Below, in pieces: positions 11,655 to 23,900 of a stretch of DNA of 64,000 nt. The notes below the pieces were generated by a model. That model was not told the origin of the DNA and did not search any database. It worked only from the letters and a program-made list of their open reading frames with translations. The stretch is taken from NCBI GenBank assembly GCA_030052745.1, contig JANBVO010000031.1, forward strand, positions 1-64,000, written 5' to 3'. The translations under genes were made by a program, and so were the position numbers. Source of the stretch: Pleurostoma richardsiae. Its lineage: Eukaryota; Ascomycota; Sordariomycetes; Calosphaeriales; Pleurostomataceae. How positions within the stretch are numbered: position 1 is the stretch's first letter; the number at the start of each line of letters is the position of its first letter.

Positions 11655-12624
11655 ACGGACTGAATACAGGATACAGTCGTCTACGCTATTAATACTTCTT
11701 CGCAGCCGCAGGGATGGGTTTATGTTTCTCAGGATCAGAACCTGCTGTCTTCGCTCCCGCGCCCTTCGACCTATGACTTATCTTGACTGAGGGACTGAGC
11801 GGAGGAAACAGTACTATTTAGTGCCACTACTAGAGGCCTTCATCTCTACAGAGCCGGTAGGTGTATCGAGAGTTCGAGACATGCAGTTTCCACCACGTCA
11901 ATATTCCCCTGAACGGCGTTTTTATGCAGAACGGGCCATTCTCTGCAACGTGTAGCAACCGTGATTCTAGTGCGAATAGTCTTGCCAACTTTAAATCTGA
12001 CTCGCGTAAGCGTAAGGTGGGCAATGTCATGTTGTGTTGTGAAGGGTGAGAGGTTGTACTGAATTCGCTGTGGAATATCCCTGTCACTAGTCTAACTTTG
12101 TTACATCTTCTCCTATGAAAGATGTTACGCTTTTTGCTTCTAATCCTGTCCGGAGGACAATTTTGTGCCGTCAGAGATCCCTGTCCAGTAGAAAAATAAT
12201 ACGGAGTTCATTGGTCCGGTCGATGTCCTTCGAACTTGGGGCTCGGAATTTGTTGGCTGTTTGACTTCACCAAACAGTCCAGACCATTTGTGGGTTATAA
12301 TTCCCTCATCTATCGCGAAGATGCCAGCTTCAACAGCCAAAACCGACTCCTTCGCCGTCAAGTTAACCATGAAACAGGCAAGCTAGCAATGAATCGCACT
12401 TCGTTATCCATCTATGCTGCATCAGTAGTGTACACATATTATCTGAATGCATGCATGTTGTACAGCTTCCATGTACAGCTTCTCCTCGAGCCCTCGCCAC
12501 AAGTATACGGTACCTCTAAATGAGGTGGCGTATGTCGCTCGCGGTTCTCTCAAGTACACTATCAGATCTGTCCCTAATAGCAGGTAACTGAGATGCCTAG
12601 GTTCTCTTACCACACTATCGCAGA
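11655..12624. other. Convergent intergenic region, no supportable gene
   Basis: 970 bp between the 3' ends of the MFS gene and the damaged unknown gene. Open frames are short (95 codons or less) and without recognisable features. Confidence 0.5.
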
Positions 12625-14216
12625 TCAATAACGGACATCCCAGCCATGTTCCTTCATCTCAGCCCAAGCTTCCTTCAGATTAAGTCCTTCTAAACGGAAC
12701 CTGATAGTCAACAGCGTGAAAAGGGCCAATCTAAAGTTGCACTGAAAGAGAATCAGCAAGTGTGTCGATAGTGTGAAGAAAAGGGAGAATTCTGCCTTGA
12801 GCTTCCCTTGATATCCGTCGTCGTCCGAATCTTTGCCAGGCGGTGCTTCCCAGTCGGCATCGACTATCCAGACGAAATACCCTGCATAAAGCCATCCCGC
12901 CTCGCATATTGAAGGAGTCACGTCGGAAGAGCACAAGATAAAGTGTCGTCCATCCATACCAGCGTCAAGCGATGAGGTTTCTCTAAGGTTCCGGAAGTGC
13001 TGCCTGAACGGGCGCAGATCTGTCTCGGATGCTTCGAAATCCGGGGCCTGGTACCGCACAAGCCTCGCAATGTCCTTCTCTACGACGTCTAACGCCTTAT
13101 TGAATGCGCGTGCAGGGCTAGGACCATCTTGATGGAGCATGAGATGGAGATATTCTTTCCAGAAGAACTCGAATGGCACCGTAAATTCGTGGATTGGCCA
13201 ATAAGGCAAACCGCGAAGACCCTGTTATCGCAATCTAGCAGCCTCCTCCTCATCACCTTCCGAAAGTGCACGTTCGATTGCCAGTCGCAACGTGAAGCCG
13301 GCTTCACTCCTGAAGCTTCCAAAGTCCCCAGTCCGGAACCTTTCTGCTGCAGTGTTGTGAACGGCGCGCAGCTCTGGAGTCCGGTAAAAGGCAAAGCAGA
13401 GTTCTTTCTTCTCTCTGGCAACATCTTGCATCTGCTTCGCAGCCTCCGTCGTGAAGTATCGGAGGTAGATATCCTCTTCGGATCTCACGCTGCGGGATTT
13501 CTCGAATCTCATCTCGTTCTCCCATACCTCGCGTTCCACACCAACTCATCGTATCGGCTCCGATACATTGCGAGCTTGTTCCTCTCCCCCACCGCATCTT
13601 CCTCGTTTAGCTCTCCAGCAAGTAGTTTCCCCATTCGCGCCGCGATACCTGCCCCTTGAAGAGCGTCCATGGAATTGTTTTGGACCCGTTTCTCTAGCTC
13701 CGGCATGATCAGAAGTTGCGCGTCGGCTCTCTCTTTGGACTTTTCGTGATTCCATTCCCGGTCTTGCGGTGGAATGTTGTAGTCGTTTAGCACAAACATG
13801 ATGCGATCAAAGGTGAGGAATCCCACATCAGACGACGCGCGTTCCAAAAACTCTTCAAGGGATACAGAGCCACCTGTGACCTTCAAAACGTTGGCACGGC
13901 GGATGTCGTCTGGAGGCCAGCGCAAAACCTCACTCCTCTCCTCGTCGGTCAGAGACTCTGGATAAGCGAGTGCCTTGCCGAGAACGGGGGCTTCGAGGTC
14001 CGGCATATCCAAGAGCTTCTGGCGCTCTTCTTTCGTGAGCGACGCGTTCACAGCGCATGCTCTCCCGATGAGAACAAACTCGAAGATGTTTCGTTTGAGT
14101 TTCGGATGCTTTTTTCCGAGGTCTGAGTGCATTTCAGCACGCAGTGGCACGAGGTCGGCATTCACCCTGTCATTCTCTGACCAGTATTCGACAGCTGTAT
14201 TTTTTTGGTTGCTCAT
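12625..14216 (-). pseudogene. Unrecognised protein gene with frameshift and nonsense codon
   Basis: I do not recognise the family. Reading from MSNQKNTAVEYW (ATG at 14216; an upstream ATG lies at 14315), a charged protein runs in one frame to about 13540, with a repeated LTKEER/LTDEER element near the N-terminus. The protein-like sequence then continues in another frame (ENEMRFEKSRSVRSEEDIYL), as if one G were missing from the GGG run near 13530. A 38-nt intron would also restore the frame but lacks a good branch site. That frame meets TAA at 13225-13227 yet stays protein-like for another 200 codons (GLPYWPIHEFTVPFEFFWKE ...) to 12625. CAA to TAA is a single C-to-T change. Near the end lies a hydrophobic stretch (FFTLSTHLLILFQCNFRLALFTLL). 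Together the frames would make about 530 residues. I read this as a recently damaged gene, but sequence error or unusual introns remain possible. Confidence 0.55.
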
Positions 14217-15289
14217 CCTCCTTTTCTTGTTCTCGACTTCGTTTCGCTGCCGTCGACATCTCGGGGCTCTTCTGGTGCTTGTGGATGAAGCAGAAAGAGT
14301 TGGCAGCAGAAGCAACTAGTCCTGGTCGGGATGGGTCCAGTTAATTTATGTAAAGATACTGATGAGATGCTTAATTGCAATTCCAGGCTAGCACCATGGC
14401 GATCCTATGCGGTTCATGAGGCTTGTCTCTTGCGCTTTCTACCTCGTCTGGTCTGAATAGATATTCATATTTAAAGACATCTCAGGTACTGTATAATATC
14501 CCAGATAGATACAAAAGGCCGGCAATAACACTAGTAAGATCCTGCCAGAGTGTGCCTATGTTCCCCAAAGATCTTCTATTGGTAGAAAAGGTACGTATAT
14601 GCTCGGATCGGATCACGCCGGGACTGGAAAGGGAGTACTACTATACATATGCTATACTTTACACCAGCCATGAATTTGGCCTTGAGAAGTATCTCGCCCT
14701 TTCACATCCTTTTCATGAGCGATCTACATAAGCCGATGTCTCGGGGCCATTTTTTTGCGGGTATCGGTCAAAGGGGCTCCCTGGTCTTACGAGTTCCGGC
14801 AGTCAGTATCACTTGAGGACTCATGTAGGAGGACGAGAATCTCGCTGACTGAGAGTCTATTTGGAGGAAAAATTGCAGTGTGAACTGTGATTAAGCTAAG
14901 AGGCTTGCTAGCACCAGCTTCCCGACATCAAAACGACTCGGGATGCCTAAGAATCACGTTCTATAGTACTTTTCGTAAGATCAGGAGATTCGAGATGAAT
15001 ACCTAAGCACCAATAGTTCATTTTCCAGTGGCTCCTGACCAGCTTAGGCTTAGATAGAGTCAGATCAGTAATCATATGATGTCGGGTCTTGTTTCGTTGA
15101 CACGTCAGTTTCAGATAGCTATCATTCAGCCACTCTGGATTCTAGAGGTAGTATATTCAGTTCTAGACGTAGGCGACACTAATTATAGCTTCGTTCAGGC
15201 AAACGGAATATCTTTAAAACTGTGACACCCTTCTGGCTATGAACAAGCTTTAACTGACTACGTACATTGCCATGAAATACTCTTCGGCT
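14217..15289. other. Gene-free, AT-richer stretch
   Basis: About 1.07 kb between the start of the damaged gene and the 3' end of the sugar transporter. No open frame has recognisable content. The right part (about 14,750-15,260) is richer in A+T and TA steps, which would fit decayed repeat DNA, but I cannot name an element. Confidence 0.4.
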
Positions 15290-16828
15290 CTAAACCTTGT
15301 TTCCTAGATCAACCACGTGCTCCACCTGATCGGCCATCTTGTCATCTTTTGCAACAGCTGCCTGCGCAGCCGCCGGATCCCGCAAGGCGTGTGGCACCAG
15401 CTGGTCCCCGAACAGCTCGTCCATCTGCTCGAGGGTCCTGCCTTTTGTCTCCGGGAAGAAGAACATGTAGCAGAACATCGCAATGATGTTGAAGGCGAAG
15501 AAGACGTAGAAGTATTTGAATCCAACGGCGCTCAGCGCGTCAGGTGTGAATTGCGAGAAGATCAGGTTGACAGCCCAGTTCGTGAAGGTGGTAATGGCGT
15601 TTCCTAGGGCGCGGACCTCGACCGGAAAGATTTCGGCGGGGTACACCCAGGATATAATTCCGAGGGGAGTGTAGAAGAGGGAGAAGACGAAATTCATGGC
15701 CACCATGCTGCGCAGCTGGTCAGGATTGCCGCTGTTAATGTACTGCGCCTGCACAGCGTTGACAAGAAGTGCGGCGGCCAGGAACGCTGCGGATACGATA
15801 AGGGGCTTGACTCGGCCGGCCTTCTCTAGCAGCCACAGGCCAATTGTGCAGTACACGATGGACAAGGCACCGCTGATACCGACGATCATCAGCGAGGTAT
15901 GAGTGTTGATTCCAAGAAGGGCGTAGATGCGCGGGCCATAGTAGTTGATGACGTTGATGCCGGAAAGGGGCCCGAAGGCCTGGACGGCGCAGCCCAGAAT
16001 AAGCCGCTTTCGCCAGGAGGGCTTCGTGAGAATGGTCTTCCAGCCGACATTTCCCGAGGCGCGGTCCGCAATGATAACGTCGCGAATCTCGCGGAACTCA
16101 AGGTCGATGAGCTCCTGGTCCTCGCCTGAGCGTAGTTTGTTCAAGACCGCGTGGGCATCCTCGTGCCGGTCTTTCTCCATAAGCCATCTCGGGGATTCAT
16201 GGAGGAAAAAGATGCCGCTTACGAGCGCGATGCCCGGCAGTGTCTGGAACGCAAGGGGAAAGCGCCCTACATCTCACGGTCAGTTCCAGCCCCTCTTATC
16301 GCCGAAATGGAGGGTATTTTAGGACTTACACGAGAAGTCGGTGGTGCTAAAAGAGCACCCGTAACCGAGCCATTGGGCAACCAAGAAACCCCAGCTCAAC
16401 ATCCACTGCAACAGACCGGAGAGGACGCCTCGGTATCTGGCCTCGGCCAGTTCACCAGCGTACATTGGGATAGTTGAGGTGAGCATCCCGACGGCTGCTC
16501 CGGCGATGAAGCGACCGACAATAAGCATAGCCATGTTGACGGACCCCGCTTGGAGTGCGCAGCCAAGACAAGATGTGACAGCACCTGCGAAGATGGTTCG
16601 ACGACGGCCGAGCCGGTCGGCAGCTAACATGTTGATCATGGTTCCGAGGATGGCGCCGCCCTGGAAAGCGGATACAATGCCACCCGTGACCGAGTCTGAC
16701 GGATGCCCGAAATATTTGACAAAAGTCTCGAGCGCGATAGTCGAGGTGATGATTCCAGAGTCATAGCCAAATAGGAAACCACCTATGGCAAGGAAGGCGC
16801 CGGAGAAGAGGGTAGTCACGCGGCCCAT
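15290..16828 (-). CDS. MFS sugar transporter (hexose/quinate type)
   Basis: A proton-coupled sugar porter of the plasma membrane. Exons 16828-16330 and 16266-15290 join through a GTAAGT intron to 491 aa. The usual family marks are present: GGFLFGYDSG in helix 1; ADRLGRRRT after helix 2; GRFIAGAAVGMLTSTIPMY in helix 4; HESPRWLMEKDRHEDA at the start of the central loop; SGINVINYYGPRIY in helix 7; YPAEIFPVEVRALG; and the C-terminal PETKGRTLEQMDELF. The chosen start gives MGRVTTLFSGAFLAIGG; the frame is open to an ATG at 16954, which would add about 42 residues. The start lies 948 bp from the divergent glycosidase gene, so import of the sugar that enzyme releases is a reasonable inference. The substrate is not determinable from sequence. 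Confidence 0.94.
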
Positions 16829-17776
16829 GATGCCGGTATTTCGCGATGTGGCTCCCAGGAGGCAGAGGTGGACAGACAAGAGATTGTCAGCTTGGGAGAT
16901 GAGGTTGGCGAAGAGAAGTGGCCGCCAAAGTAATACAGTTATTATTGTTGACACTGGCTATGGCTACGCAGGTATCCAGCAGCTATCCTCAACAACCTGT
17001 TGCTCAACTCTTGTACTCGGCCTCACCGAAGCCTCGCCGGTCGTCTCGCCCAGGCATTACCCCGAAACCCCAACCCTTCCCCTCACGGGAACCCCGAGAG
17101 AGTCCCGGCAGGCCCACGCCTGGACCCCAAAACAGTCGATTGTGGGAAGAGAAAGCGGGGAGTTGTGGGGTATAAGGGGTAAGGCTATGTTCGTTCCCCC
17201 TTTTGTGAGTGCAATCTGCGAACCTCACGTTGTCGAGATCCTGACATCGTCGTCGTCTGGCTCGACCTCGGTAATGTCACTGACTCAGGTGAGAAAAAGG
17301 CATCAGAGGCTCATCTGAATTCGGACTCTTTAGTACCGACCCCTTTACCTACAATCCATTCCATGATAGCTGTCCTAACATCCTGTATTGTGCAGAAGGA
17401 CTACCTCGCAGGTCTTACTCCTCCGCACATTTGGGGTTTTGACGACTTCTTTTCACGATGGCTGGGCGAGTGGAAACGTGGGGTGACTGGGGTAGGTGGA
17501 GCCCCAGGCTTTCAAACCAATGAGATGCCAAATAATCTTCCGCTAAACCTTCCTTGGGACAAGTCCAGGTGTGTCTACCCCGGATTTCAGCCGGTATATA
17601 CCCGATGTTATTCCTAGTATCATCCCTCGTCACCCTCTTCGGTGTAACAACGACCGAATGAGAGAGATACCAGAGATCATATGCTCTTTAGAAGCAGCTG
17701 CTCAAATATTACCACGGCTGAGTTTGTGCAGCTGAGGTAGCAGGAGATCTAGTCAACAATTGTGGCCTCATGAGCA
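16829..17776. promoter_or_regulatory. Divergent transporter/glycosidase promoter with CreA-like sites
   Basis: This 948-bp shared upstream region contains three matches to the CreA consensus SYGGRG within 30 bp: GTGGGG at 17478-17483, CTGGGG at 17487-17492 and CCCCAG (reverse of CTGGGG) at 17502-17507. Another GTGGGG is near 17164. Clustered sites of this kind are typical of glucose-repressed sugar-use genes. Function is inferred. Confidence 0.4.
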
Positions 17777-19435
17777 ATGGCCGACAACCCTGGTCTCACC
17801 GTCGAGCCTGTTGTCCAGACGAACTGGAACAGGGACTTTGAGAAAGTCGCCGACAGCCTATGTCCAACGCTTCATAGATGGTGTCGGCCTTCTCAAGCTA
17901 TCATCAAGTTCGACACCGACAAAGATGCCTACTTTGGCATCCGTGCCTCGCCCACCCAGCATGCCGTCGACCAGCTGCCGTCCCTGGCCTGGGGCAAGGG
18001 AGATGAGTTCGTCCTCGACTTCGGAGTCCACATGGTGGGATACGTGTCGATGAAGATCGAGAGTCGCGGCGACAACATGGACGCGCCTTGTCGGTTGCGG
18101 CTGACATTCGGCGAGTCACCGCTTGATGTCACGATGGGCATGGACAATGTCGACACCTGGATCAGCACCAGCTGGCTGCCCGACGAGGTCATCAACATCG
18201 ACGTGTGCCCCGAGACAGTATCACTTCCCCGGCGGTACTCGTTCCGCTTTCTTCGTGTCCAGGTCGTCGATACTTCGCCCAAGTACAAGGTCTCCATCTC
18301 GGATGTGGAATGTCAGTGCGTGAGTGCCATCGGTCAGGATCACCTGGTTCCCACCATCACGCTCGACGACAAACTATTGCAAGATATCGACTACGTCAGT
18401 ATCGCGACGCTGCGGGACTGTATGCAGACCGTCTTCGAAGACGGGCCACGCCGTGACCGACGACTCTGGAGCGGTGACCTAAGGCTCCAGGCCCTAGCGA
18501 ACTACTCTACCTTTCGCGACTTCGGCCTCGTGAAACGCTGCATCTTCCAGTTCGCCGCCGTTGTCCGGGAGGACGGCTCGCTCCCCGCCTGCATCTTCGA
18601 GAAGCCACGCCTGTCGCCCTCCACCGACTACATCGTCGACTACGACACGCTGTTCGGGGCCATAGTCTATGACTACGTTGCTGAGTCCAACGACCTCGAC
18701 GCTGGCCACAGTCTGTGGCCGACCGTCCTAGGATGTGTGAAGCGTGCCCTCTCGCATCTCAACCCGGACACGCACATGTTTGAGGAGTCCCGCGGCCACA
18801 GCTGGAAGTTTCTCGACTGGGCCCCGGGACTAGACCACAGCGCCGGCTTGCATGGCGTCTTGTTGTTCTGCGTAAAGGCCATCAACAGGTTGGCTTCTCT
18901 CTTGGGCAAGGAACCTCCCTTCTTGGAGATAGCGGACCAGATGACGGTTGCCGCTGCCAATTTCATCTCACCGGATATTGTGTTCGTCTCTGGGCCCAAA
19001 GCTCAGATCAGCTATGCGTCTGCGGCGTGGCTCGTCCTCGCCGAGGCCTTCCCAGCAGACCTCGCCCGACAGGCCCTGCTCAACACCCTCTCCCACCCAG
19101 AGGCTGTCAAGCCGCTAACTCCATATCTCTGGCACCATGTATGCGACGCGCTGGCGACTGTAGGATGTTTCGAGAAGTGCGTCGAGCTGATCACCGAGTA
19201 CTGGGGCGGCATGGTCCGAGCCGGGGCGGACACGTTCTGGGAGTGCTACAATCCCGACGATCCTCGCGCGAGCCCGTACGGCGACGTCCGCAATAACAGC
19301 TTCTGCCACGCTTGGAGCTGCACGCCGACGTACTTCCTCCGGGGGAAACTGCTCGACTTCGTCAAGGGGAAGGCTGTTGGGACTGTTACCATGGGTGAGC
19401 TCGACGAGAAGTGGATTCGGCGTTCCGTCAAATAA
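17777..19435 (+). CDS. GH78-like alpha-L-rhamnosidase family glycosidase
   Basis: An intronless 552-aa gene. It has an N-terminal beta-sandwich-like part (GDEFVLDFGVHMVGYVSMKIES) followed by an alpha/alpha-barrel region whose entry, FEDGPRRDRRLWSGDLRLQALANY, matches the position of the CP-R-E-GW-GD motif of six-hairpin GH78 enzymes. Later segments (SWKFLDWAPGLD, TFWECYNPDD, SFCHAWSCTPTYFL) also fit that fold; the HAW-S-TP motif is typical. It is shorter than classical GH78 enzymes (often near 900 aa) but close to a compact fungal group. There is no signal peptide, so it is probably intracellular and would act on imported rhamnosides or a related glycoside. The conserved acidic residues of the first motif are partly replaced (RRDRR), so activity is not assured. 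It is divergent from the sugar transporter. Confidence 0.75.
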   Translation: MADNPGLTVEPVVQTNWNRDFEKVADSLCPTLHRWCRPSQAIIKFDTDKDAYFGIRASPTQHAVDQLPSLAWGKGDEFVLDFGVHMVGYVSMKIESRGDNMDAPCRLRLTFGESPLDVTMGMDNVDTWISTSWLPDEVINIDVCPETVSLPRRYSFRFLRVQVVDTSPKYKVSISDVECQCVSAIGQDHLVPTITLDDKLLQDIDYVSIATLRDCMQTVFEDGPRRDRRLWSGDLRLQALANYSTFRDFGLVKRCIFQFAAVVREDGSLPACIFEKPRLSPSTDYIVDYDTLFGAIVYDYVAESNDLDAGHSLWPTVLGCVKRALSHLNPDTHMFEESRGHSWKFLDWAPGLDHSAGLHGVLLFCVKAINRLASLLGKEPPFLEIADQMTVAAANFISPDIVFVSGPKAQISYASAAWLVLAEAFPADLARQALLNTLSHPEAVKPLTPYLWHHVCDALATVGCFEKCVELITEYWGGMVRAGADTFWECYNPDDPRASPYGDVRNNSFCHAWSCTPTYFLRGKLLDFVKGKAVGTVTMGELDEKWIRRSVK

Positions 19436-19900
19436 GGAGAAGAGAGACTTCATACGAACAATGGGAGTCGCTTTCTGGCGCGTGGCAGTAGTTTCCGTCT
19501 CCATAGCTAGGTACAATACCTAAAGTTGACGTACATCCAACGGTTTCGGAGCGGTATTCTGGGCTGTTGTATGCTGAGGTTTGGATATTGAGCGCTCCGC
19601 TTGCCCCAGAAGAGGAAGCCAACCATAAAGAATTTACAAGGTGAAAGTTACAAATGCGTAGCATTTGACTTGACCCTATAGAGTCAACTTCTGGACAAGA
19701 TCTGAAAATAGAATTACAGACAGCCGGTATCAACCTTGGGTGGAAGCATGGTTATTGCCTCATCTACTTCCCCTCTGCCATGTCAATCAAGCCAGCGTCC
19801 ACTTCTTAAACAAGAACCTCCAGACGCCTGCTGTACCCGATTCCTCATTTCACGCGTCCCAGCCACTAGAGTAGCGTACTTTTTCAACGTCATCAACCGT
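19436..19900. other. 3' flank of the glycosidase gene
   Basis: No recognisable coding sequence. The stretch runs from the glycosidase stop into the AT-rich island. Confidence 0.4.
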
Positions 19901-20950
19901 CATCATTGTAAATAGGCTGGTCGCGTCGTGTGATGGAGTCAAAAAAAAAATCATATTCTTACGTTAACAGAGTGTTTGTTTATTGAATGACAATGACTTC
20001 CTAATACACTACCTAGTTTCAAAGTTTGATAGTAAGAATTATCACGTTATATTAAAACTCTCAGCGAGTAAATTTATCTAAGTACTCTAAAAAGGAAAAT
20101 CACGTATTCAGCTTGTATATACCGTATCTCGCCTCTTACACACTATGAATATTATTAATTGAGATGATTGTAAATGTACCTCCTATTCCTTGTCTCTCGT
20201 TGGCTATTACCTTTATCAAGACGACCAGTAAAGTAAATAATTCATACTTATACTAAATCCTGTTAATGAATATCTTCTATCATCTAAATGTACCTTTTAC
20301 TACATTCAATCTTTTTTTATTTTCTACTTCTCACTACTACTCAGTACTAGCTATCTGTAGCTTAATAGTAGATACTGACTGACAAAATATATAAGTAATC
20401 TATTATAAGTACTATTTATATATTATGGAAGTTTCTTCAGTACTTTGTTTTTATTTTCAGTATACTTACATTATCATAAAGTATACTATCATGATCAAAC
20501 TAACATTCTCATATTAATTCTATGCTTCTAACTCTTAGATCTTGACTCTAGAGTTTTAGAACGTCTATTTAAGGTAAATATTCTCTTGAAATATAGATGT
20601 CACTTGTCATTATTAGTACTTTTTATTTTGCTGTGTCCAATATCACTATAATAACTAATTTGACATCTATAAGAATAGGGAAAGTCTATATCTCTAGGAT
20701 TAGGCTATTACTACTCTTGACTCTATCATAATCAACCTGTAGATAGTTATCAGAATATACATACTTACTTTAATAGTTGTGTTTTTTAGTAAGTTAAAAG
20801 ATTTAAATAGCTCAATCGTGTTAGAGTTTATATATATCAAAGAGATAAAGAGCTACATCTATAAGTAATACAGATGATGGCAATAACTATGAAGGCAAAA
20901 ATGACGAGAAAGCATGACTCAACAAGCTTCACCGCCTCTGGAATAATTGA
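19900..20950. repeat. AT-rich island, probably a RIP-degraded repeat
   Basis: Base composition shifts sharply here: long TA-rich runs and stops in every frame, set between GC-balanced flanks. This is what RIP leaves of an old transposon in ascomycete genomes. I could not recognise a protein family on either strand. The right boundary near 20,980 is abrupt, returning to a GC-rich segment. Confidence 0.55.
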
Positions 20951-23900
20951 TAAGCTCCCGCTATAGCAAATTTTCAATAATTAAACCACGCCCGCGCTTG
21001 CGAGCGCCTAGCACGCAGTGATTACATCACGATGATTGCTTGGTACCAGAATGTGCATGTCTACAGGGGAAGAAAGGGGCGCTTTAAGAACAGTAAGCTC
21101 TGTAGACCCCCATACCTCGGCCCATAACCATCGGACCCCTTTTCCCGGGTAGTCTAGACGCAGGTTTGCTGGCGATTCATACATCTGCTACCTCGGTGCC
21201 AAACGTGAATTCAGCGGCGGCCTATTGTGGCTGCAATGTTTGCTTGAGGCAACACCGGCAAAGCTGCTGGCAAAGCTGCTGGCAAAGCTGGGGCGGAAAA
21301 GCCGCCACCCATCTGGTCAGCTGTATGGCCAGCAGGTATGGAGGCTTGCAGGCGTCAAGTGTTCAAAGCATTTTGAAGGCGGAATCCCTGAGCTACTCTC
21401 AGCGCGCCATTCCAGTTAGCTTCCCGGAAATGAAACACGTCAACGTAGGATGGAATGGGAGACATGTCCTCTCCCGAGAGCGAGGCAGACCATACCCAGT
21501 CAGAGTCGGTAAGATCAAGCAGCAGGGGCAACTTGCTGTATGATACAATCTACACGTAGGGGGCAGCTTGAGATACACACAAGCCGTCGAATGGCAGGCA
21601 CCTTCCTAATCCATATGTACAAGCTTCACGAGATCCGATACGGACTACCGTCCGTCACAACAAGGAGCGAATCACGTCACGAAGACAGACTTTCGACCGT
21701 CCAGCTCACCCGTTGAGCATCGCATTGTCGACGTGGCCGCCCAGATGTTGGGCTTCGTCGATCACTCACCCTTACCTCCGAGTACCCAGCGCCACACGTA
21801 GCTCGTACTCGCTCTCCTCGGCAACCTTCACCCCAGAGAGGCTGAGGTTTTCTGTCGAGCGTCCGATGTTCCCAGCTACTGAGGATCATAAACATGTTGC
21901 CGTCTTCTTCGATGAGAAAGTTAGTGTCATCCGACGGGAGTGGAGGAAATGCTCCACGCCGAGTTGGCCGATATGTCCGTTGTCTGAAATCGTCCCTTGA
22001 ACTCTTGCGTTGGAAGCGGGTCACCTTGTCCAGAGAATTTCCTGATGCCCTAACCAAAGTTCAACCGGTGGCGGCTGGTCATGATTGCGTAGCCGAGGGG
22101 CAAACATGTTGCCCCTTGGATACCGGGCTGCAACCGGAGGGGGGTTATCCTCAGTAAGCCGGAGAGACTGAGCTGCACTAGTCTATCTGGCTTGACGAGT
22201 ACCTTGACCGGCTTCCACGCTGAGAAAGATCATCGGTAGATATACGGAGTATTTCCATGGAGGGCTGATATCTGGGGAAGTCAACTTCGTAGAAACCTGT
22301 CACTTGACCTAGTCGAGACTCAAGCGAAGACATCGAGGACGGCATGGACAAGTTCTCTACAGAAAGGGAAGTCCGGTGGCGACCGTCCATCTAAGCATAC
22401 TCGAAACGGTACCGGCTTCGTAATGCTCCGGTACTGGAGTCCTGACCCATGACCTCCTCAGGATCACAGCTCATAGAGGCGGCATGTACGTGTATGGCTT
22501 GCCTAGTCAGGCAGCTCCGGCCCAGTCATCAGGAGACGAGTGTCAAGAAAATGACAAGACGAATGTCTCAAGGCCGTTGGATTGGTGAGATACAATCACC
22601 GCGGGCGTGGAGGTGGCTCTTCGAAAGTGACCCATCGCTGAGAATGTCATGCCCGACTCCCCGAAACGGTCACATCGCAGGAGACAGCTGAGTTGGACAT
22701 GGTCCTCATGGTGGCCCATGCGTCGTTCAACGAGACTGAGCAGCATGAACGGAATATTTGAGAGATGATTGTCTAGGGGTCGAGCCGACAATGCAGGAGG
22801 GGAAGCGTCAACTCAATCGCTGAAGTTCAGATTAGCCATGAAGGAACCCGGTGTGACTCTGCGTCGAGAATGGTACCCGATGGCACCAGGCTGTTCCGTT
22901 GGCTTTGCCATTCATTCTCGGCCATAGAATGGACAAGAATAACATATCAAAGGGAAATATCAAGAAGCTGTGATTACCTTTCACCGTATCATCCGGCGTA
23001 CGTCTCCTGCTGGTAGCCTAGGGCGGCTGGGTGACACCAATATTGGAACCGCTCCGGGTTCCATAGGTGTGGCTATCGGCCTGAGACTTCGTGGAAAAAG
23101 ATGATCACTTCACAAATTTTAAACAAGGATGTTTATGCTACAGTATCAGAGAATCTGCTCATCTGCCCTGATGGCCATACGATATCGTCAGGTCAGCGTT
23201 GTCGCTTACAATGCGACCTAGCTATCTGGAGAGCCGACCTAAGCAAGAATACCTAGGTATAGCGGGATGGCCCTTTTTAGGCTTCATTCGACCCCCTGTT
23301 GGGCAGGAGAACGGACACATAATAGTACAGCGATTATTTAGAGCCAAGCCCACCGGCCAATCTTCCGGCGTCCTCTCCGCTCCAGCGAGGACGTTGGGAG
23401 TTCGTTGCGCGGTGTAGCAACATTGGCTTCCCGCTGTCGTGAAAAACTTGATACTCACAAAATTCTGCTTCCTTTCACAGCCGTGACCTCGGTAAGCCAG
23501 TCTGACAGGCTACAGGCTCTGAAGCTCTAAGGGGCCGCGGCCCTGCCATAGTAAGGACACGGCGCGCGAGCCACAGAACCCCTGAACGGGGATGAGCACT
23601 CGCCACATAGTCCCAAGTTACGTAACCCCGTGTCGTTATGTAGACTCGACGCTACCTCAAGTACCGAGGCTCTCGGCACCTATATTCTCCAAGGGAGTGG
23701 GCGTCCAGGGACCTCGAGCTCCCTCTATTGCGTCCCGTATTGGTGCGCCGGGGCAGGCTGTCTTCAAATCTATAAAAGAGCTTGAAGAGGCAGCCGTGTC
23801 CGAAGCGGTGCCACAATCTCTCTCGTTTTTCGTGTCATTTTAGCTGCCTGTAGGGGTCTTGGTGAGGGCTTGCCGGGCGGACACGGGCCAGTGTGCACCT

